Positions 20,158 through 28,118 of a stretch of 64,000 nucleotides of DNA are shown here, piece after piece (positions within the stretch are counted from its first letter, which is position 1; every line of letters starts with the position of its first letter). The notes below the pieces were generated by a model, which saw nothing but the letters and a program-made list of their open reading frames with translations, searched no databases and was not told the DNA's origin. The position numbers and the translations under genes are program-made. Source of the stretch: Corynebacterium afermentans subsp. lipophilum (GTDB lineage Bacteria; Actinomycetota; Actinomycetes; Mycobacteriales; Mycobacteriaceae). The DNA is taken from NCBI RefSeq assembly GCF_030408375.1, contig NZ_CP046530.1:1302001-1366000 (forward strand), read 5' to 3'.

Positions 20158-21102
20158 CTACCTCCCCTGCTCGCGCTGTTGCCTCAGCCGCCGTTCCATT
20201 TCCCGGCGGCGGCTCGGCTTCGGCGCGTCTTCAGGCCACAGCGGCTGCAGCATGTGCCAGTCCGCCGGGTGGGCGGCAATGTTTTGGGCGAACTGGTCGG
20301 CCACGCGCTGCGCAGTGTCCTCGAGCGTGGTCACCTCCACCGGGGCGGAGATGCTAAAGTCCCAGCCGGGGTCGCGCCGCGTGCCCGTGAACCAGGAGTG
20401 CGCAACCAAAAGCGTCGCGCCGGTGTCCCGCGCTAGCTTGGCCGGGCCGACGGGAAAGGTCGTTTCCTCGCCGAAGAACTCAACTGGCACCCCGTGTCGT
20501 GAGAAGTCCCGCTCCCCCAGCAGGCACACGATCCCGCCGTCAGCGAGCACCTCTTTCAACCGCTCGAACGGCGGCTGCTCACCGCCGGTCAGCGGCACGA
20601 CCTCGAAGCCGAGGGACTCGCGGAACTGCACGAACGCGTCGAACAGCGCCTCTGGTTCAAGCCGCTCCGCAACGGTGGTGAACCCGCCGTAATTTCTGGC
20701 AAGCCATGTTCCCGCCATGTCCCAGTTGCCGGTGTGCGGCAGCGTGAGCACAACCCCGTGGCCCTGCGCCACGGCAGCATCCAAGTGTTCCCGCCCGACC
20801 ACACCAGCCGAAAGCTTCGCGTTCAACTCCGGATCGCCCGCCATCCGCGGCAGCCGGAATGCTTCCAGCCAATAGCGCGCGTAGGAGCGCATGGCGTCGC
20901 GCACCAGCTGCCGGGTGACGTTCTCCGGCCCCACCACGCGCGCGAGGTTGCGCCGCAGCATCTCCATGCCAGCGCCCTCGCCGGAAGCACGGTCCGCGGC
21001 CCACTCGGCTGCCCGCGCGGTCGACGGTGCAGGCAGCGCGCCGACGATCTTCCAGCCTGCGATGTAGCCCGCGGCGACGAGCCGCTCGCGCGCGAAGCCC
21101 AT
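20158..21102 (-). CDS. patA: Phosphatidylinositol mannoside acyltransferase
   Basis: Membrane-associated acyltransferase that adds a fatty acid to the mannose of PIM1/PIM2. The 314 residues carry the H-x4-D catalytic motif in LPHTGNWDMAGTW and the acceptor-site region CLLGERDFSRHGVPVEFFG, both typical of the lauroyl/PatA acyltransferase family. It lies between pgsA (adjacent, no gap) and pimA. The conserved neighbourhood makes the PIM assignment much stronger than a lipid-A role, because corynebacteria make no lipid A. Confidence 0.92.
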   Translation of the reverse strand: MGFARERLVAAGYIAGWKIVGALPAPSTARAAEWAADRASGEGAGMEMLRRNLARVVGPENVTRQLVRDAMRSYARYWLEAFRLPRMAGDPELNAKLSAGVVGREHLDAAVAQGHGVVLTLPHTGNWDMAGTWLARNYGGFTTVAERLEPEALFDAFVQFRESLGFEVVPLTGGEQPPFERLKEVLADGGIVCLLGERDFSRHGVPVEFFGEETTFPVGPAKLARDTGATLLVAHSWFTGTRRDPGWDFSISAPVEVTTLEDTAQRVADQFAQNIAAHPADWHMLQPLWPEDAPKPSRRREMERRLRQQREQGR

Positions 21103-21738
21103 TTACGCTCCCGCGGGCGGCGCAATCTTCGCGTCCGCCCTCTCGTCGCGTCCGGCGATCATCAGGCGCTGCACGACGGTGATCACGGAGCCGACCAGCA
21201 GGATCCATAGCGAGACCACCACAGCGTTGGGCACGCCAAAACCCTCCAGGGCTAGACCGCCGAGACCCAAGATCAACCGTTCAGGACGCTCAACCAGCCC
21301 ACCGACGATGTTCAGCCCGCCGGCCTCGCCACGAGCCTTGATGTAGCTGATGGTCGGGGAAAGCACGGTGACAGCCAGGCACACCGCCACGTTCACTGCA
21401 GCGGCGTCGGCGACGTAGATCAGCCACATGGCGATCGAGCCGAACAGCGCGCCGTCGGTAAGTCTGTCGCAGCTCGCATCCAGCGTCGCGCCAAACGCAG
21501 TGCCTCCGCCGCGCAGCCTGGCCATCGTGCCGTCGACCATGTCGAAGGCGGCGAAGAACAGGCTTAACACCGCCGCCCACACCAGGTGTCCGGTGGGAAT
21601 GAGCACCATAGCCGCAAGCATGGTCAGCGCTGTTCCCGCAATCGTTGTCGCGTTCGGAGTCAGACCGATGCGCAACAGGCCTTTGGCCACCGGCTCGACC
21701 GCTACTGCGGCGGGTTTGCGTCCGTGCACGCTAAGCAT
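21103..21738 (-). CDS. pgsA: CDP-alcohol phosphatidyltransferase, phosphatidylinositol phosphate synthase
   Basis: Integral-membrane enzyme that condenses CDP-diacylglycerol with inositol 1-phosphate, supplying the lipid core for PIMs. The CDP-alcohol signature is fully present: DMVDGTMARLRGGGTAFGAT followed by LDASCDR (D-x2-D-G-x2-A-R-x8-G-x3-D-x3-D pattern). About six TM helices can be seen in 211 residues. The start overlaps the end of the HIT gene by 8 bases. The genes downstream (patA, pimA) use its product. Confidence 0.93.
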   Translation of the reverse strand: MLSVHGRKPAAVAVEPVAKGLLRIGLTPNATTIAGTALTMLAAMVLIPTGHLVWAAVLSLFFAAFDMVDGTMARLRGGGTAFGATLDASCDRLTDGALFGSIAMWLIYVADAAAVNVAVCLAVTVLSPTISYIKARGEAGGLNIVGGLVERPERLILGLGGLALEGFGVPNAVVVSLWILLVGSVITVVQRLMIAGRDERADAKIAPPAGA

Positions 21739-22351
21739 CGCGTTCTCCTGATTCCGTCTCGTGGACCTCGCGCCAGCCGTCCGCTAGCAGCGCCCGTGTC
21801 TCCTGCAGCAGTTGCGGCAGCACCTTGGTGCCGCCGATGACGGCCATGAAATTCGCGTCGCCCGCCCAGCGCGGCACAACGTGCAGGTGCAGGTGGTCGC
21901 TCACCGACCCACCCGAGGCCTTGCCCAGGTTCAGCCCGACGTTGATCGCCTCCGGCTTGGACACGCGCTTGAGCGTTTTCACCGCGTGCTTGGCAAACGC
22001 CATCAGCTCGGCTGTCTCCGCGTCGGTAAGTTCTTCCAGATCAGCGACCTTGCGGTACGGCACCACCATCAGGTGGCCGGCGTTGTACGGGTACAGGTTG
22101 CACACCGCGAACACCGTCTCCCCGCGCGCGACAATCAGGCCGTCTTCGTCGCTCATCTGCGGGATTTCGAGGAAGGGATCGCCGTTGCTTCTCGACGATC
22201 CTTCGGTCTCCCCCGTATCCTGCCCCGCCGTGCCCCCGGCCGGCATCTTGGTGATGTAGCTGGAGCGGTACGGCGCCCACAGGCGGGTGAGACGGTCTGG
22301 GTCGCCTACGCCGGTGTCGACGTAAGTCTCGCCGTTAGTTGCCCGCTGCAA
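21731..22351 (-). CDS. HIT-family nucleotide hydrolase/phosphorylase
   Basis: A 206-residue histidine-triad protein with the catalytic motif [10 protein letters not shown] near residue 160 and the upstream [16 protein letters not shown]. The orthologue in the same operon position in M. tuberculosis (Rv2613c) is a diadenosine tetraphosphate phosphorylase, so the likely role is turnover of Ap4A-type nucleotides made by aminoacyl-tRNA synthetases. That fits its location immediately after thrS, whose end it overlaps by 17 bases. The N-terminal 60 residues before the HIT core are variable. Confidence 0.9.
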   Translation of the reverse strand: MQRATNGETYVDTGVGDPDRLTRLWAPYRSSYITKMPAGGTAGQDTGETEGSSRSNGDPFLEIPQMSDEDGLIVARGETVFAVCNLYPYNAGHLMVVPYRKVADLEELTDAETAELMAFAKHAVKTLKRVSKPEAINVGLNLGKASGGSVSDHLHLHVVPRWAGDANFMAVIGGTKVLPQLLQETRALLADGWREVHETESGERDA

Positions 22352-24389
22352 CGGTTTCCTCGCTCGGCTGATCGTTGCGCTTGGCGGTGATCCAGTCGGC
22401 GATCAGCTCCACTGCGCGCTCGACTGGCACCCCGTTGATCTGGCTGCCGTCGAGGAAGCGGAAGCTCACCGCGTTCGCGTCCACGTCGCGCTCGCCGGCG
22501 AGCAGCATGAACGGCACCTTGCCGGTGGTGTGGGTCCGGATCTTCTTCTGCATGCGGTCGTCCGAGTGGTCCACCTCTGCACGGATGCCGCGCTCGCGCA
22601 GCTTTGCGACGACACCGTCGAGGTGGTCGGCGAACGCGTCGGCCACCGGGATGCCCACCACCTGGTGCGGGGCCAGCCAGGCCGGGAACGCGCCGGCGTA
22701 GTGCTCGAGCAGCACGCCGAAGAAGCGCTCGATGGAGCCGAAGAGTGCGCGGTGGATCATCACCGGACGCTTCTTCGAGCCGTCCGAGGAGGTGTAGGTC
22801 AGGTCGAAGCGCTCCGGCAGGTTGAAGTCCAGCTGCACCGTGGACATCTGCCAGGTGCGGCCGATGGCGTCGCGGGCCTGCACGGAGATCTTCGGGCCGT
22901 AGAACGCGGCGCCCGCCGGGTCCGGCACGAGCTCCAGGCCGGACTTTTTGGCCACGGACTCCAGGATGTTGGTGGAGCGCTCCCAGATTTCGTCGTCGCC
23001 GATGTACTTGTCCGGGTCCTTGGTGGAAAGCTCCAGGTAGAAGTCGTCCAGGCCGTAGTCCTGCAGCAGGGAGATGATGAACTCCAGCACGCTGGTCAGC
23101 TCGTCTTCAAGCTGCTCCTCGGTGCAGTAGATGTGGGCGTCGTCCTGCGTGAATCCGCGGGCGCGGGTCAGGCCGTGGACCACGCCGGACTTCTCGTAGC
23201 GGTAGACGGTGCCGAACTCGAACAGGCGCAGCGGCAGCTCCCGGTAGGAACGCCCGCGCGAGTCGAAGATCAGGTTGTGCATCGGGCAGTTCATCGGCTT
23301 GGCGTAGTAGTCCACCGGCTGCTTGGTCACGTTGCCGTCGTCGTCGACCTCGCCGTCGAGCTTCATCGGCGGGAACATGCCGTCGGCGTACCAGTCCAGG
23401 TGTCCCGACTGCTGGAACAGGTCGCCCTTGGTCACATGCGGGGTGTTGACAAAGGAGTAGCCGGCGGCGACATGGCGCTCGCGCGAGTGCTGCTCCATGG
23501 TCATGCGCACGATACCGCCGTCCGGGTGGAACACCGGCAGGCCGGAGCCGACCTCGTCCGGGAAGGAGAACAGGTCCAGCTCGTTGCCCAGGCGGCGGTG
23601 GTCGCGCTTTTCCGCCTCCTCAAGCATGGTCATGTACTCTTCGAGTTTTTCCTTGGACTCCCAAGCGGTGCCGTAGACGCGCTGCAGGCCGGCGTTGTTC
23701 TGATCGCCGCGCCAGTAGGCGGCGGACGAGCGGGTCAGCGCGAACGCCGGGATGTACTTCGTGGTGGGCACGTGCGGGCCGCGGCACAGGTCATGCCACT
23801 CAACCTCGTTCGTGCGCGGGTTGACGTTGTCATAGTGCGTCAGCTCGCCGGCACCGATTTCGGTGGCCTCATCGGAGTCCGGATCGACGTTGCCTTTGTC
23901 GTTGATCAGCTCGAGCTTGTACGGCTCGTCCTTGAGGTCTTCTGCAGCCTCTTCGGCGGAGGCGTAGACGCCGCGGACAAACTTCTGGCCCTGCTTGATG
24001 ATCTTCTTCATGCGCTTTTCCAGCGCCTTCAGATCCTCGGGCGTAAACGGCTCCGCAACGTCGAAGTCGTAGTAGAAGCCGCCCTCGATGGCCGGGCCGA
24101 TACCCAGCTTGGTGCCGGGGAATTCGGCCTGCACGGCCTGAGCGAGCACGTGGGCGCAGGAGTGGCGGATCACGGAGCGACCGAGCTCAGTGTTTGCCGG
24201 CACCGGAGTGAACGTCGCGGTGGCCTCGGGCACGTGCGAGAGGTCTTTCAGCTCGCCCGCTTCATCCTGGACGCACACGACGGCGTCCTCCCCCTTGTTT
24301 GGCAGGTTCAGCTCCCGCATGGCCACGCCGACGGCGGTGCCGGCGGGAACCTCGAACGGTGCGAACTCGACTGCTGCTTCGGTAGACAT
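22335..24389 (-). CDS. thrS: Threonyl-tRNA synthetase
   Basis: Class II synthetase that charges tRNA-Thr. The 684 residues contain the N-terminal TGS domain, the editing domain with the zinc-type motif [11 protein letters not shown] and [10 protein letters not shown], the catalytic core ([43 protein letters not shown]) and the anticodon-binding domain ([19 protein letters not shown]). It opens the HIT-pgsA-patA-pimA operon. I see no T-box leader in the 109 bases upstream. Confidence 0.97.
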   Translation of the reverse strand: MSTEAAVEFAPFEVPAGTAVGVAMRELNLPNKGEDAVVCVQDEAGELKDLSHVPEATATFTPVPANTELGRSVIRHSCAHVLAQAVQAEFPGTKLGIGPAIEGGFYYDFDVAEPFTPEDLKALEKRMKKIIKQGQKFVRGVYASAEEAAEDLKDEPYKLELINDKGNVDPDSDEATEIGAGELTHYDNVNPRTNEVEWHDLCRGPHVPTTKYIPAFALTRSSAAYWRGDQNNAGLQRVYGTAWESKEKLEEYMTMLEEAEKRDHRRLGNELDLFSFPDEVGSGLPVFHPDGGIVRMTMEQHSRERHVAAGYSFVNTPHVTKGDLFQQSGHLDWYADGMFPPMKLDGEVDDDGNVTKQPVDYYAKPMNCPMHNLIFDSRGRSYRELPLRLFEFGTVYRYEKSGVVHGLTRARGFTQDDAHIYCTEEQLEDELTSVLEFIISLLQDYGLDDFYLELSTKDPDKYIGDDEIWERSTNILESVAKKSGLELVPDPAGAAFYGPKISVQARDAIGRTWQMSTVQLDFNLPERFDLTYTSSDGSKKRPVMIHRALFGSIERFFGVLLEHYAGAFPAWLAPHQVVGIPVADAFADHLDGVVAKLRERGIRAEVDHSDDRMQKKIRTHTTGKVPFMLLAGERDVDANAVSFRFLDGSQINGVPVERAVELIADWITAKRNDQPSEETVAAGN

Positions 24390-24498
24390 ATCTGTCGTGC
24401 GCTCCTTTGCGCGTCACTGGGCTGCGTCATACCTGGACGCCGCCCTTCTTCTACGTTCTCTCCCGACGGCGCAGGTGGCGCGCCGGACGCCAGGGATT

Positions 24499-25728
24499 CT
24501 ACCCCCGGGCACCAGAAAGTACTGTTTCGCCCCAGTACGCGTCGCCGGTTCCCTCCCCGCCGGGCTCACGTGTGCCCGGCGGGATCCAGTAGACCGCGGA
24601 GCCGATGTGGGTGGTCCACTCGTTGAGCCGGTCCACCTCCAAAAGCCGCTGCAGCACTGGGGTGAACTGCACATCCGGGTCCTTCTGGTAGGCCAAAAAG
24701 ACCAAACCCGCGTTGGACAATTCGCCGGGTGCCGGTGGCAGCGAATAGTTGTACGGCCTGCGCAGAAACTTCTGCTCAGGGTGGTCCACGGGCGGCATGG
24801 CGCGGGCCATGTGGGAGTTTTTGTCGATCACGGGCAGCCCGTATTCGTCGAGCGCCTCCATGTCCGGTGCATCGAACTCGTCCTCGCCGGTCAGCGGAGC
24901 GCCGTCGGCAAGCTTTCTGCCCACCACAACCTCGCGGGAGGTGCGGTCCAGCCGCTCCCACTCGTCGAGATCCATCGCGATTCGGCGCACCACCAGCGAC
25001 GACGAACCGTCATCGGCGAAGACCTGCTCGGCATACTCATTGTCCGAGCGCGGGTTGACCGTGCCGTCCACCTGGCCGAAGAGGTTGCGGGGCGTCTGGC
25101 CTTTGGGGATGGAGCCGAACGCGTTCATGAATCCCTGCTGCAGCCAGGCGGTTTCAACGTAGTCCATGCTGGCGCGTGTCATGTGGCGCAGCGCCCAGGC
25201 GCTCATCACCGGGTCGTCGGAGCAGATCTGCAGTACAAGGTCGGTCTGGCCCCACTCCGGCTGCAACTTTTCGCGCGGCATCGCGGGGATGTCGTGCAGC
25301 CACGCCGGCTTTTGGTCCGGCGCCGCGATATCGAAGATGCGCTCACCGAACCCGCAGGTGATGGTGAGGTTGGCGGGCCACTGCACCATCTCCGGCTCCA
25401 GGCTGGACAGTGGGTTGCGGCCGGCGGTCAGCTCGCGGGCGTCTTCGGTCCATAGACGCATCAGCCTGACCACGCCGCTTCCGTCCACCCCGTCCTTCAA
25501 CCTGAACCCAGCCAGGTTGAGCGACGCTTGCGTAGGCGTCTGGATGCCTGCCTGGTGCTCGCCGTCGAAAGCGACGGCCGCCTCCGTCAACGGTTCGGTG
25601 TTCGGATCGGAGTTGCTCGGATCATCACTTGGATCATCATCGCAGGCCGAGAGCAGCATGCCTGTCGACGCCACACCGGCGACCCCAGCCGTCCCCGCCA
25701 AAAACCCCCGCCGGCTCACACCCGGCAT
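24499..25728 (-). CDS. DyP-type heme peroxidase, Tat-exported
   Basis: A 409-residue dye-decolorising peroxidase of the EfeB type. The N-terminus has a twin-arginine signal (SRRGFLAGTAG), and its h-region ends in LLSAC-D, so a Tat-exported lipoprotein is possible. The mature domain begins with the classic FDGEHQAGIQTP. The catalytic aspartate lies in GQVDGTVNPRS, and the C-terminal heme-side arginine/histidine region reads RMAMDLDEW-like IRRIAMDLDEWER and ARAMPPVDHPEQKFLRRPYN. It is the last gene of an operon with PCu(A)C and CopC, 12 bases after the former. EfeU/EfeO partners are absent here, so an iron-import role is less likely than peroxide or copper-related chemistry. Confidence 0.9.
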   Translation of the reverse strand: MPGVSRRGFLAGTAGVAGVASTGMLLSACDDDPSDDPSNSDPNTEPLTEAAVAFDGEHQAGIQTPTQASLNLAGFRLKDGVDGSGVVRLMRLWTEDARELTAGRNPLSSLEPEMVQWPANLTITCGFGERIFDIAAPDQKPAWLHDIPAMPREKLQPEWGQTDLVLQICSDDPVMSAWALRHMTRASMDYVETAWLQQGFMNAFGSIPKGQTPRNLFGQVDGTVNPRSDNEYAEQVFADDGSSSLVVRRIAMDLDEWERLDRTSREVVVGRKLADGAPLTGEDEFDAPDMEALDEYGLPVIDKNSHMARAMPPVDHPEQKFLRRPYNYSLPPAPGELSNAGLVFLAYQKDPDVQFTPVLQRLLEVDRLNEWTTHIGSAVYWIPPGTREPGGEGTGDAYWGETVLSGARG

Positions 25729-25740
25729 GATTTTTCCTCC

Positions 25741-26337
25741 TTAGTGCTTGTGCTCGGCGTGCTCGGCGATATCGCCGTAGCTTTCGTCGCCGGGAAGCAT
25801 GGTGCGCACGGCAACATCCGGCACGGTCACGGTCGCGCCGCCTTCGAGCAGCAAGGTGAGGTCGATGGCGTCGCCAGCCTCGATGGCCGGCGCGTAGCCC
25901 ATCACCATGAAGTGGTCGCCGCCCGGAGCCAACTCGTGGGTGCCGCCCGCGGGGATGTCGAAGCCACCGTCTTTCTGGCGCATCATCCCGTCGACGACCT
26001 CGTGGATTTGATAGTCCGCCTCGCCGAGAGAGGTGGTGAAGCCCACGACCGAGAGGTCCTTGTCGGTGTTGTTGTGCAGCGTGCCGAAGATGGAGGTCAT
26101 GTCGCTGCCGTCAGCCGTATCCTTTGCTGTCTTCGCGCGAACGGTGCCCTGCTCGAGGGTGACCGCATCGTTGTCCAGCTCACTGGCTGCCACATCGGTT
26201 GCCGGGTTTACGGTTGCCGCCTCCGAGGTCGCCTCGTTGAGCGAAGACTGCTGCTCCGCTGCGCTGTTGGTCTCATCGGAGCAACCTGCGAGCACCAAAG
26301 CTGCTGCTGCAAGGCCAGTGACGATTCGTTTGTTCAT
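25741..26337 (-). CDS. Exported copper chaperone, PCu(A)C family
   Basis: A 198-residue lipoprotein (signal MNKRIVTGLAAAALVLAGC-S) that carries the PCu(A)C domain. Metal ligands of the family are visible as the histidine and methionines of IHEVVDGMMRQ and the pair in HELAPGGDHFMVMG. The extreme C-terminus EHAEHKH is a further histidine cluster. Family members bind Cu(I) outside the cell and pass it to cytochrome oxidase or other cuproenzymes. A Ser/Glu/Ala-rich spacer lies between lipobox and domain. It sits between copC and the DyP peroxidase, 10 bases after copC. Confidence 0.9.
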   Translation of the reverse strand: MNKRIVTGLAAAALVLAGCSDETNSAAEQQSSLNEATSEAATVNPATDVAASELDNDAVTLEQGTVRAKTAKDTADGSDMTSIFGTLHNNTDKDLSVVGFTTSLGEADYQIHEVVDGMMRQKDGGFDIPAGGTHELAPGGDHFMVMGYAPAIEAGDAIDLTLLLEGGATVTVPDVAVRTMLPGDESYGDIAEHAEHKH

Positions 26338-26347
26338 CGGTGTTCTC

Positions 26348-26920
26348 CTACTTGTCCGTCTCAGTGTCGGTTTCAGAGATTCGGCGGCTCTTGGCCAAGG
26401 CACCGAAGCCTGCACCTGCTACAACCAGCACACCCGCCAGTGCGAGCAGCACTTTCATGGTGGTGCTCATGCCTTCGGCCGCGTCAACAACTGGGTCCTG
26501 GCTCGCGTCCGAGGTGGTCTCACCGGATGGGTTGAAGCTGAACGAGGTCATTCCCTTCGTCGAGTGCCCGTCGGACGAGACGATCTGGTAGCCCACCTTG
26601 TAGTCGCCCGGCTGTGCGTCAAGGTCCGCCGGAACGTCGAGGGTGACAAACCGGCCGTCAATCTCGGGCTCGCCGGAGTAGACAACCTCGGATTGCCCGT
26701 TGATGTCCCGGGAGAGCGCCACGGTGTTGAAGCCGTCCTGGATTTCCCCGGAAAACTCCAGGGTCACAGCGTCGGGAAACTCACTGACCACTCCCTTATC
26801 TTCGGGGTCCGAGCCAATCACGGAGTCGTGAGCGTAAGCGGGCGCTGCCGCGCACAGCGTAGCAGTCGCCGCCAGGGCCGCGATTGCGCCACCTCGTGTA
26901 AATGATGCCGGGATGAGCAT
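26348..26920 (-). CDS. CopC-domain copper-binding membrane protein
   Basis: A 190-residue exported protein. After the signal peptide the mature N-terminus is AHDSVIGSDPEDKGVVSEFP, the CopC/YobA pattern in which the first histidine binds Cu(II). The beta-sandwich continues through EIVSSDGHSTKGMTSF-like VSSDGHSTKGM, which contains the second copper-ligand histidine. A Ser/Asp-rich linker and one C-terminal TM helix (MKVLLALAGVLVVAGAGFGA) anchor it. It is the first gene of the copC-PCu(A)C-DyP operon. Two long palindromes lie 117 and 186 bases upstream. Confidence 0.9.
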   Translation of the reverse strand: MLIPASFTRGGAIAALAATATLCAAAPAYAHDSVIGSDPEDKGVVSEFPDAVTLEFSGEIQDGFNTVALSRDINGQSEVVYSGEPEIDGRFVTLDVPADLDAQPGDYKVGYQIVSSDGHSTKGMTSFSFNPSGETTSDASQDPVVDAAEGMSTTMKVLLALAGVLVVAGAGFGALAKSRRISETDTETDK

Positions 26921-27036
26921 GCTGCCTCCTCAAGTAAAACCAATGCGCCGACTGGCGCTAAGAGCACTAGTCGCATCCAAATCCACGTTAGTTCCCGGCG
27001 CACCCGCCCCAAAACTGCGAACCGGGCAACGCAGCC

Positions 27037-27058
27037 TAAACGCCGATATCGGCGTTTA
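27037..27058. promoter_or_regulatory. Perfect 22-bp palindrome upstream of copC
   Basis: The half TAAACGCCGAT is followed directly by its exact reverse complement. With the near-copy 69 bases away, it lies between the tRNA-Val terminator and the copC start. Position and symmetry suggest an operator for a dimeric regulator of the copper operon; the regulator is not in this window. Confidence 0.5.
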
Positions 27059-27105
27059 CCCCCGGACCCGAGACGCGACCTGGGCTTTTCCAAGGGGCGA
27101 CCCCA

Positions 27106-27127
27106 CAAATGCCGATATCGGCGTTTA
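27106..27127. promoter_or_regulatory. Second copy of the palindrome upstream of copC
   Basis: It differs from the copy at 27037-27058 only at positions 1 (C for T) and 5 (T for C), so the core GCCGATATCGGC and the right arm are identical. Centre-to-centre distance is 69 bases, close to a whole number of helical turns. Confidence 0.5.
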
Positions 27128-27144
27128 GCGTGCAAACGCAAAAA

Positions 27145-27170
27145 GCCCCAGGCTGCTATCAACCTGGGGC
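27145..27170 (-). terminator. Intrinsic terminator of tRNA-Val(CAC)
   Basis: GCCCCAGG (27145-27152) pairs with CCTGGGGC (27163-27170) over a 10-base loop. Read on the minus strand the stem is followed by TTTTTG, a standard rho-independent terminator just past the tRNA. Confidence 0.85.
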
Positions 27171-27178
27171 GTATTTTG

Positions 27179-27250
27179 TGGTCCTAGCTGGGATCGAACC
27201 AGCGACCTTTCCGGTGTGAACGGAACGCTCTTCCACTGAGCCATAGGACC
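27179..27250 (-). tRNA. tRNA-Val (anticodon CAC)
   Basis: A full cloverleaf can be drawn: acceptor GGTCCTA/TAGGACC, D-arm GCTC...GAGC, anticodon stem TTCCG/CGGAA with loop TTCACAC, T-arm GCTGG-TTCGATC-CCAGC, discriminator A. The loop has the usual T33. CCA is not encoded. It is the only minus-strand tRNA of the locus and reads valine codon GTG. Confidence 0.95.
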
Positions 27251-27486
27251 GAACGAGAAGAGAGATTACACACCAAAGCCGAAAGTTCCGAATCGGCTGG
27301 TCATCACGGATAACAGCGGGTGCCGATACGTGGGCCGTCGAAAGGCGAATGCGCCTTGGATCAAATTGCACCCGCGTAATTCACACATCACCCCCTGAAA
27401 GGGGCCGTGACATGGCGATTTGTAACGGCGGGCAGTATGCGGATAAGGTTTGTTCTCGCATTCAACGCGGACAGCGTGGAACGCAT

Positions 27487-27562
27487 GCGGATGTAGCGCA
27501 GTTGGTAGCGCATCACCTTGCCAAGGTGAGGGTCGCGAGTTCGAGTCTCGTCATCCGCTCCA
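27487..27562 (+). tRNA. tRNA-Gly (anticodon GCC), copy 1
   Basis: Cloverleaf with acceptor GCGGATG/CATCCGC, D-arm GCGC...GCGC, anticodon stem TCACC/GGTGA with loop TTGCCAA (anticodon GCC), T-loop TTCGAGT, discriminator T and an encoded CCA. It is the first gene of the plus-strand tRNA cluster. Confidence 0.97.
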
Positions 27563-27581
27563 GTTCCCCAGAGGAACTTGG

Positions 27582-27653
27582 GCGCGATTAGCTCAGCGGT
27601 AGAGCACTACCTCGACACGGTAGGGGTCACTGGTTCGATCCCAGTATCGCGCA
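27582..27653 (+). tRNA. tRNA-Val (anticodon GAC), copy 1, with C33
   Basis: Acceptor GCGCGAT/ATCGCGC, D-arm GCTC...GAGC, anticodon stem CTACC/GGTAG with loop TCGACAC, T-arm ACTGG-TTCGATC-CCAGT, discriminator A, no encoded CCA. Position 33, almost always U in tRNAs, is C here. All other invariant positions look normal, so it is probably functional. Confidence 0.93.
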
Positions 27654-27688
27654 CAGAGGGTTTATCCCCTCGTCAACTGAATAGCAAT

Positions 27689-27764
27689 GCGGATGTAGCG
27701 CAGTTGGTAGCGCATCACCTTGCCAAGGTGAGGGTCGCGAGTTCGAGTCTCGTCATCCGCTCCA
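27689..27764 (+). tRNA. tRNA-Gly (anticodon GCC), copy 2
   Basis: Identical in sequence to the copies at 27487 and 28003, including the encoded CCA and the TTGCCAA anticodon loop. It forms the second half of the first Val-Gly duplicated block. Confidence 0.97.
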
Positions 27765-27806
27765 AGTACTTCGGGTTGAGGCCGAATACTTCGGAGGTAA
27801 CTCCAC

Positions 27807-27880
27807 GGTGGATTGGTCGAGTGGTTAGGCAACGGTCTGCAAAACCGTGTACACGGGTTCGATTCCCGTATCCACCTCCA
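27807..27880 (+). tRNA. tRNA-Cys (anticodon GCA)
   Basis: Acceptor GGTGGAT/ATCCACC, anticodon stem ACGGT/ACCGT with loop CTGCAAA (anticodon GCA), T-arm ACGGG-TTCGATT-CCCGT, discriminator T and encoded CCA. It is a single copy lying between the two Val-Gly blocks. Confidence 0.96.
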
Positions 27881-27895
27881 AGCTGCAATAGCCTT

Positions 27896-27967
27896 GCGCG
27901 ATTAGCTCAGCGGTAGAGCACTACCTCGACACGGTAGGGGTCACTGGTTCGATCCCAGTATCGCGCA
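27896..27967 (+). tRNA. tRNA-Val (anticodon GAC), copy 2, with C33
   Basis: Base-for-base copy of the tRNA at 27582, including the unusual C at position 33 in loop TCGACAC and the absence of an encoded CCA. Confidence 0.93.
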
Positions 27968-28002
27968 CAGAGGGTTCATCCCCTCGTCAACTGAATAGCA
28001 AT

Positions 28003-28078
28003 GCGGATGTAGCGCAGTTGGTAGCGCATCACCTTGCCAAGGTGAGGGTCGCGAGTTCGAGTCTCGTCATCCGCTCCA
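28003..28078 (+). tRNA. tRNA-Gly (anticodon GCC), copy 3
   Basis: Third identical copy with encoded CCA. It is the last tRNA of the cluster and is followed within 7 bases by a strong terminator stem. Confidence 0.97.
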
Positions 28079-28084
28079 CGCAAC

Positions 28085-28117
28085 AAAAGGGGCCCACCTT
28101 CCCGGTGGGCCCCTTTT
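28085..28117. terminator. Bidirectional terminator after the tRNA cluster
   Basis: AAAAGGGGCCCACC (28085-28098) pairs perfectly with GGTGGGCCCCTTTT (28104-28117) around a 5-base loop. The stem carries A- and T-runs at its ends, so it can stop both the rightward tRNA transcript and the leftward asparagine-synthetase-like gene that ends at 28119. Confidence 0.9.
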
Positions 28118-28118
28118 G

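Larger units (their letters stand above)
27582..28078 (+). repeat. Duplicated tRNA-Val/tRNA-Gly block
   Basis: The segment 27582-27764 (tRNA-Val, 35-base spacer, tRNA-Gly) recurs at 27896-28078. The two 183-base copies appear to differ at one spacer base only (TTTATC versus TTCATC). They flank the single tRNA-Cys gene. This indicates a recent or gene-conversion-maintained tandem duplication. Confidence 0.93.

Noticed and set aside
24390..24498. Possible T-box leader for thrS
   Set aside because: Only 109 bases, no T-box consensus or specifier loop, and actinobacterial T-boxes are known mainly for ileS.
22530..24626. Very long open frame on the plus strand (698 codons)
   Set aside because: It is antisense to thrS and dyp; the translation is Val/Leu/Arg/His-rich low-complexity sequence, typical of a shadow frame in high-GC DNA.
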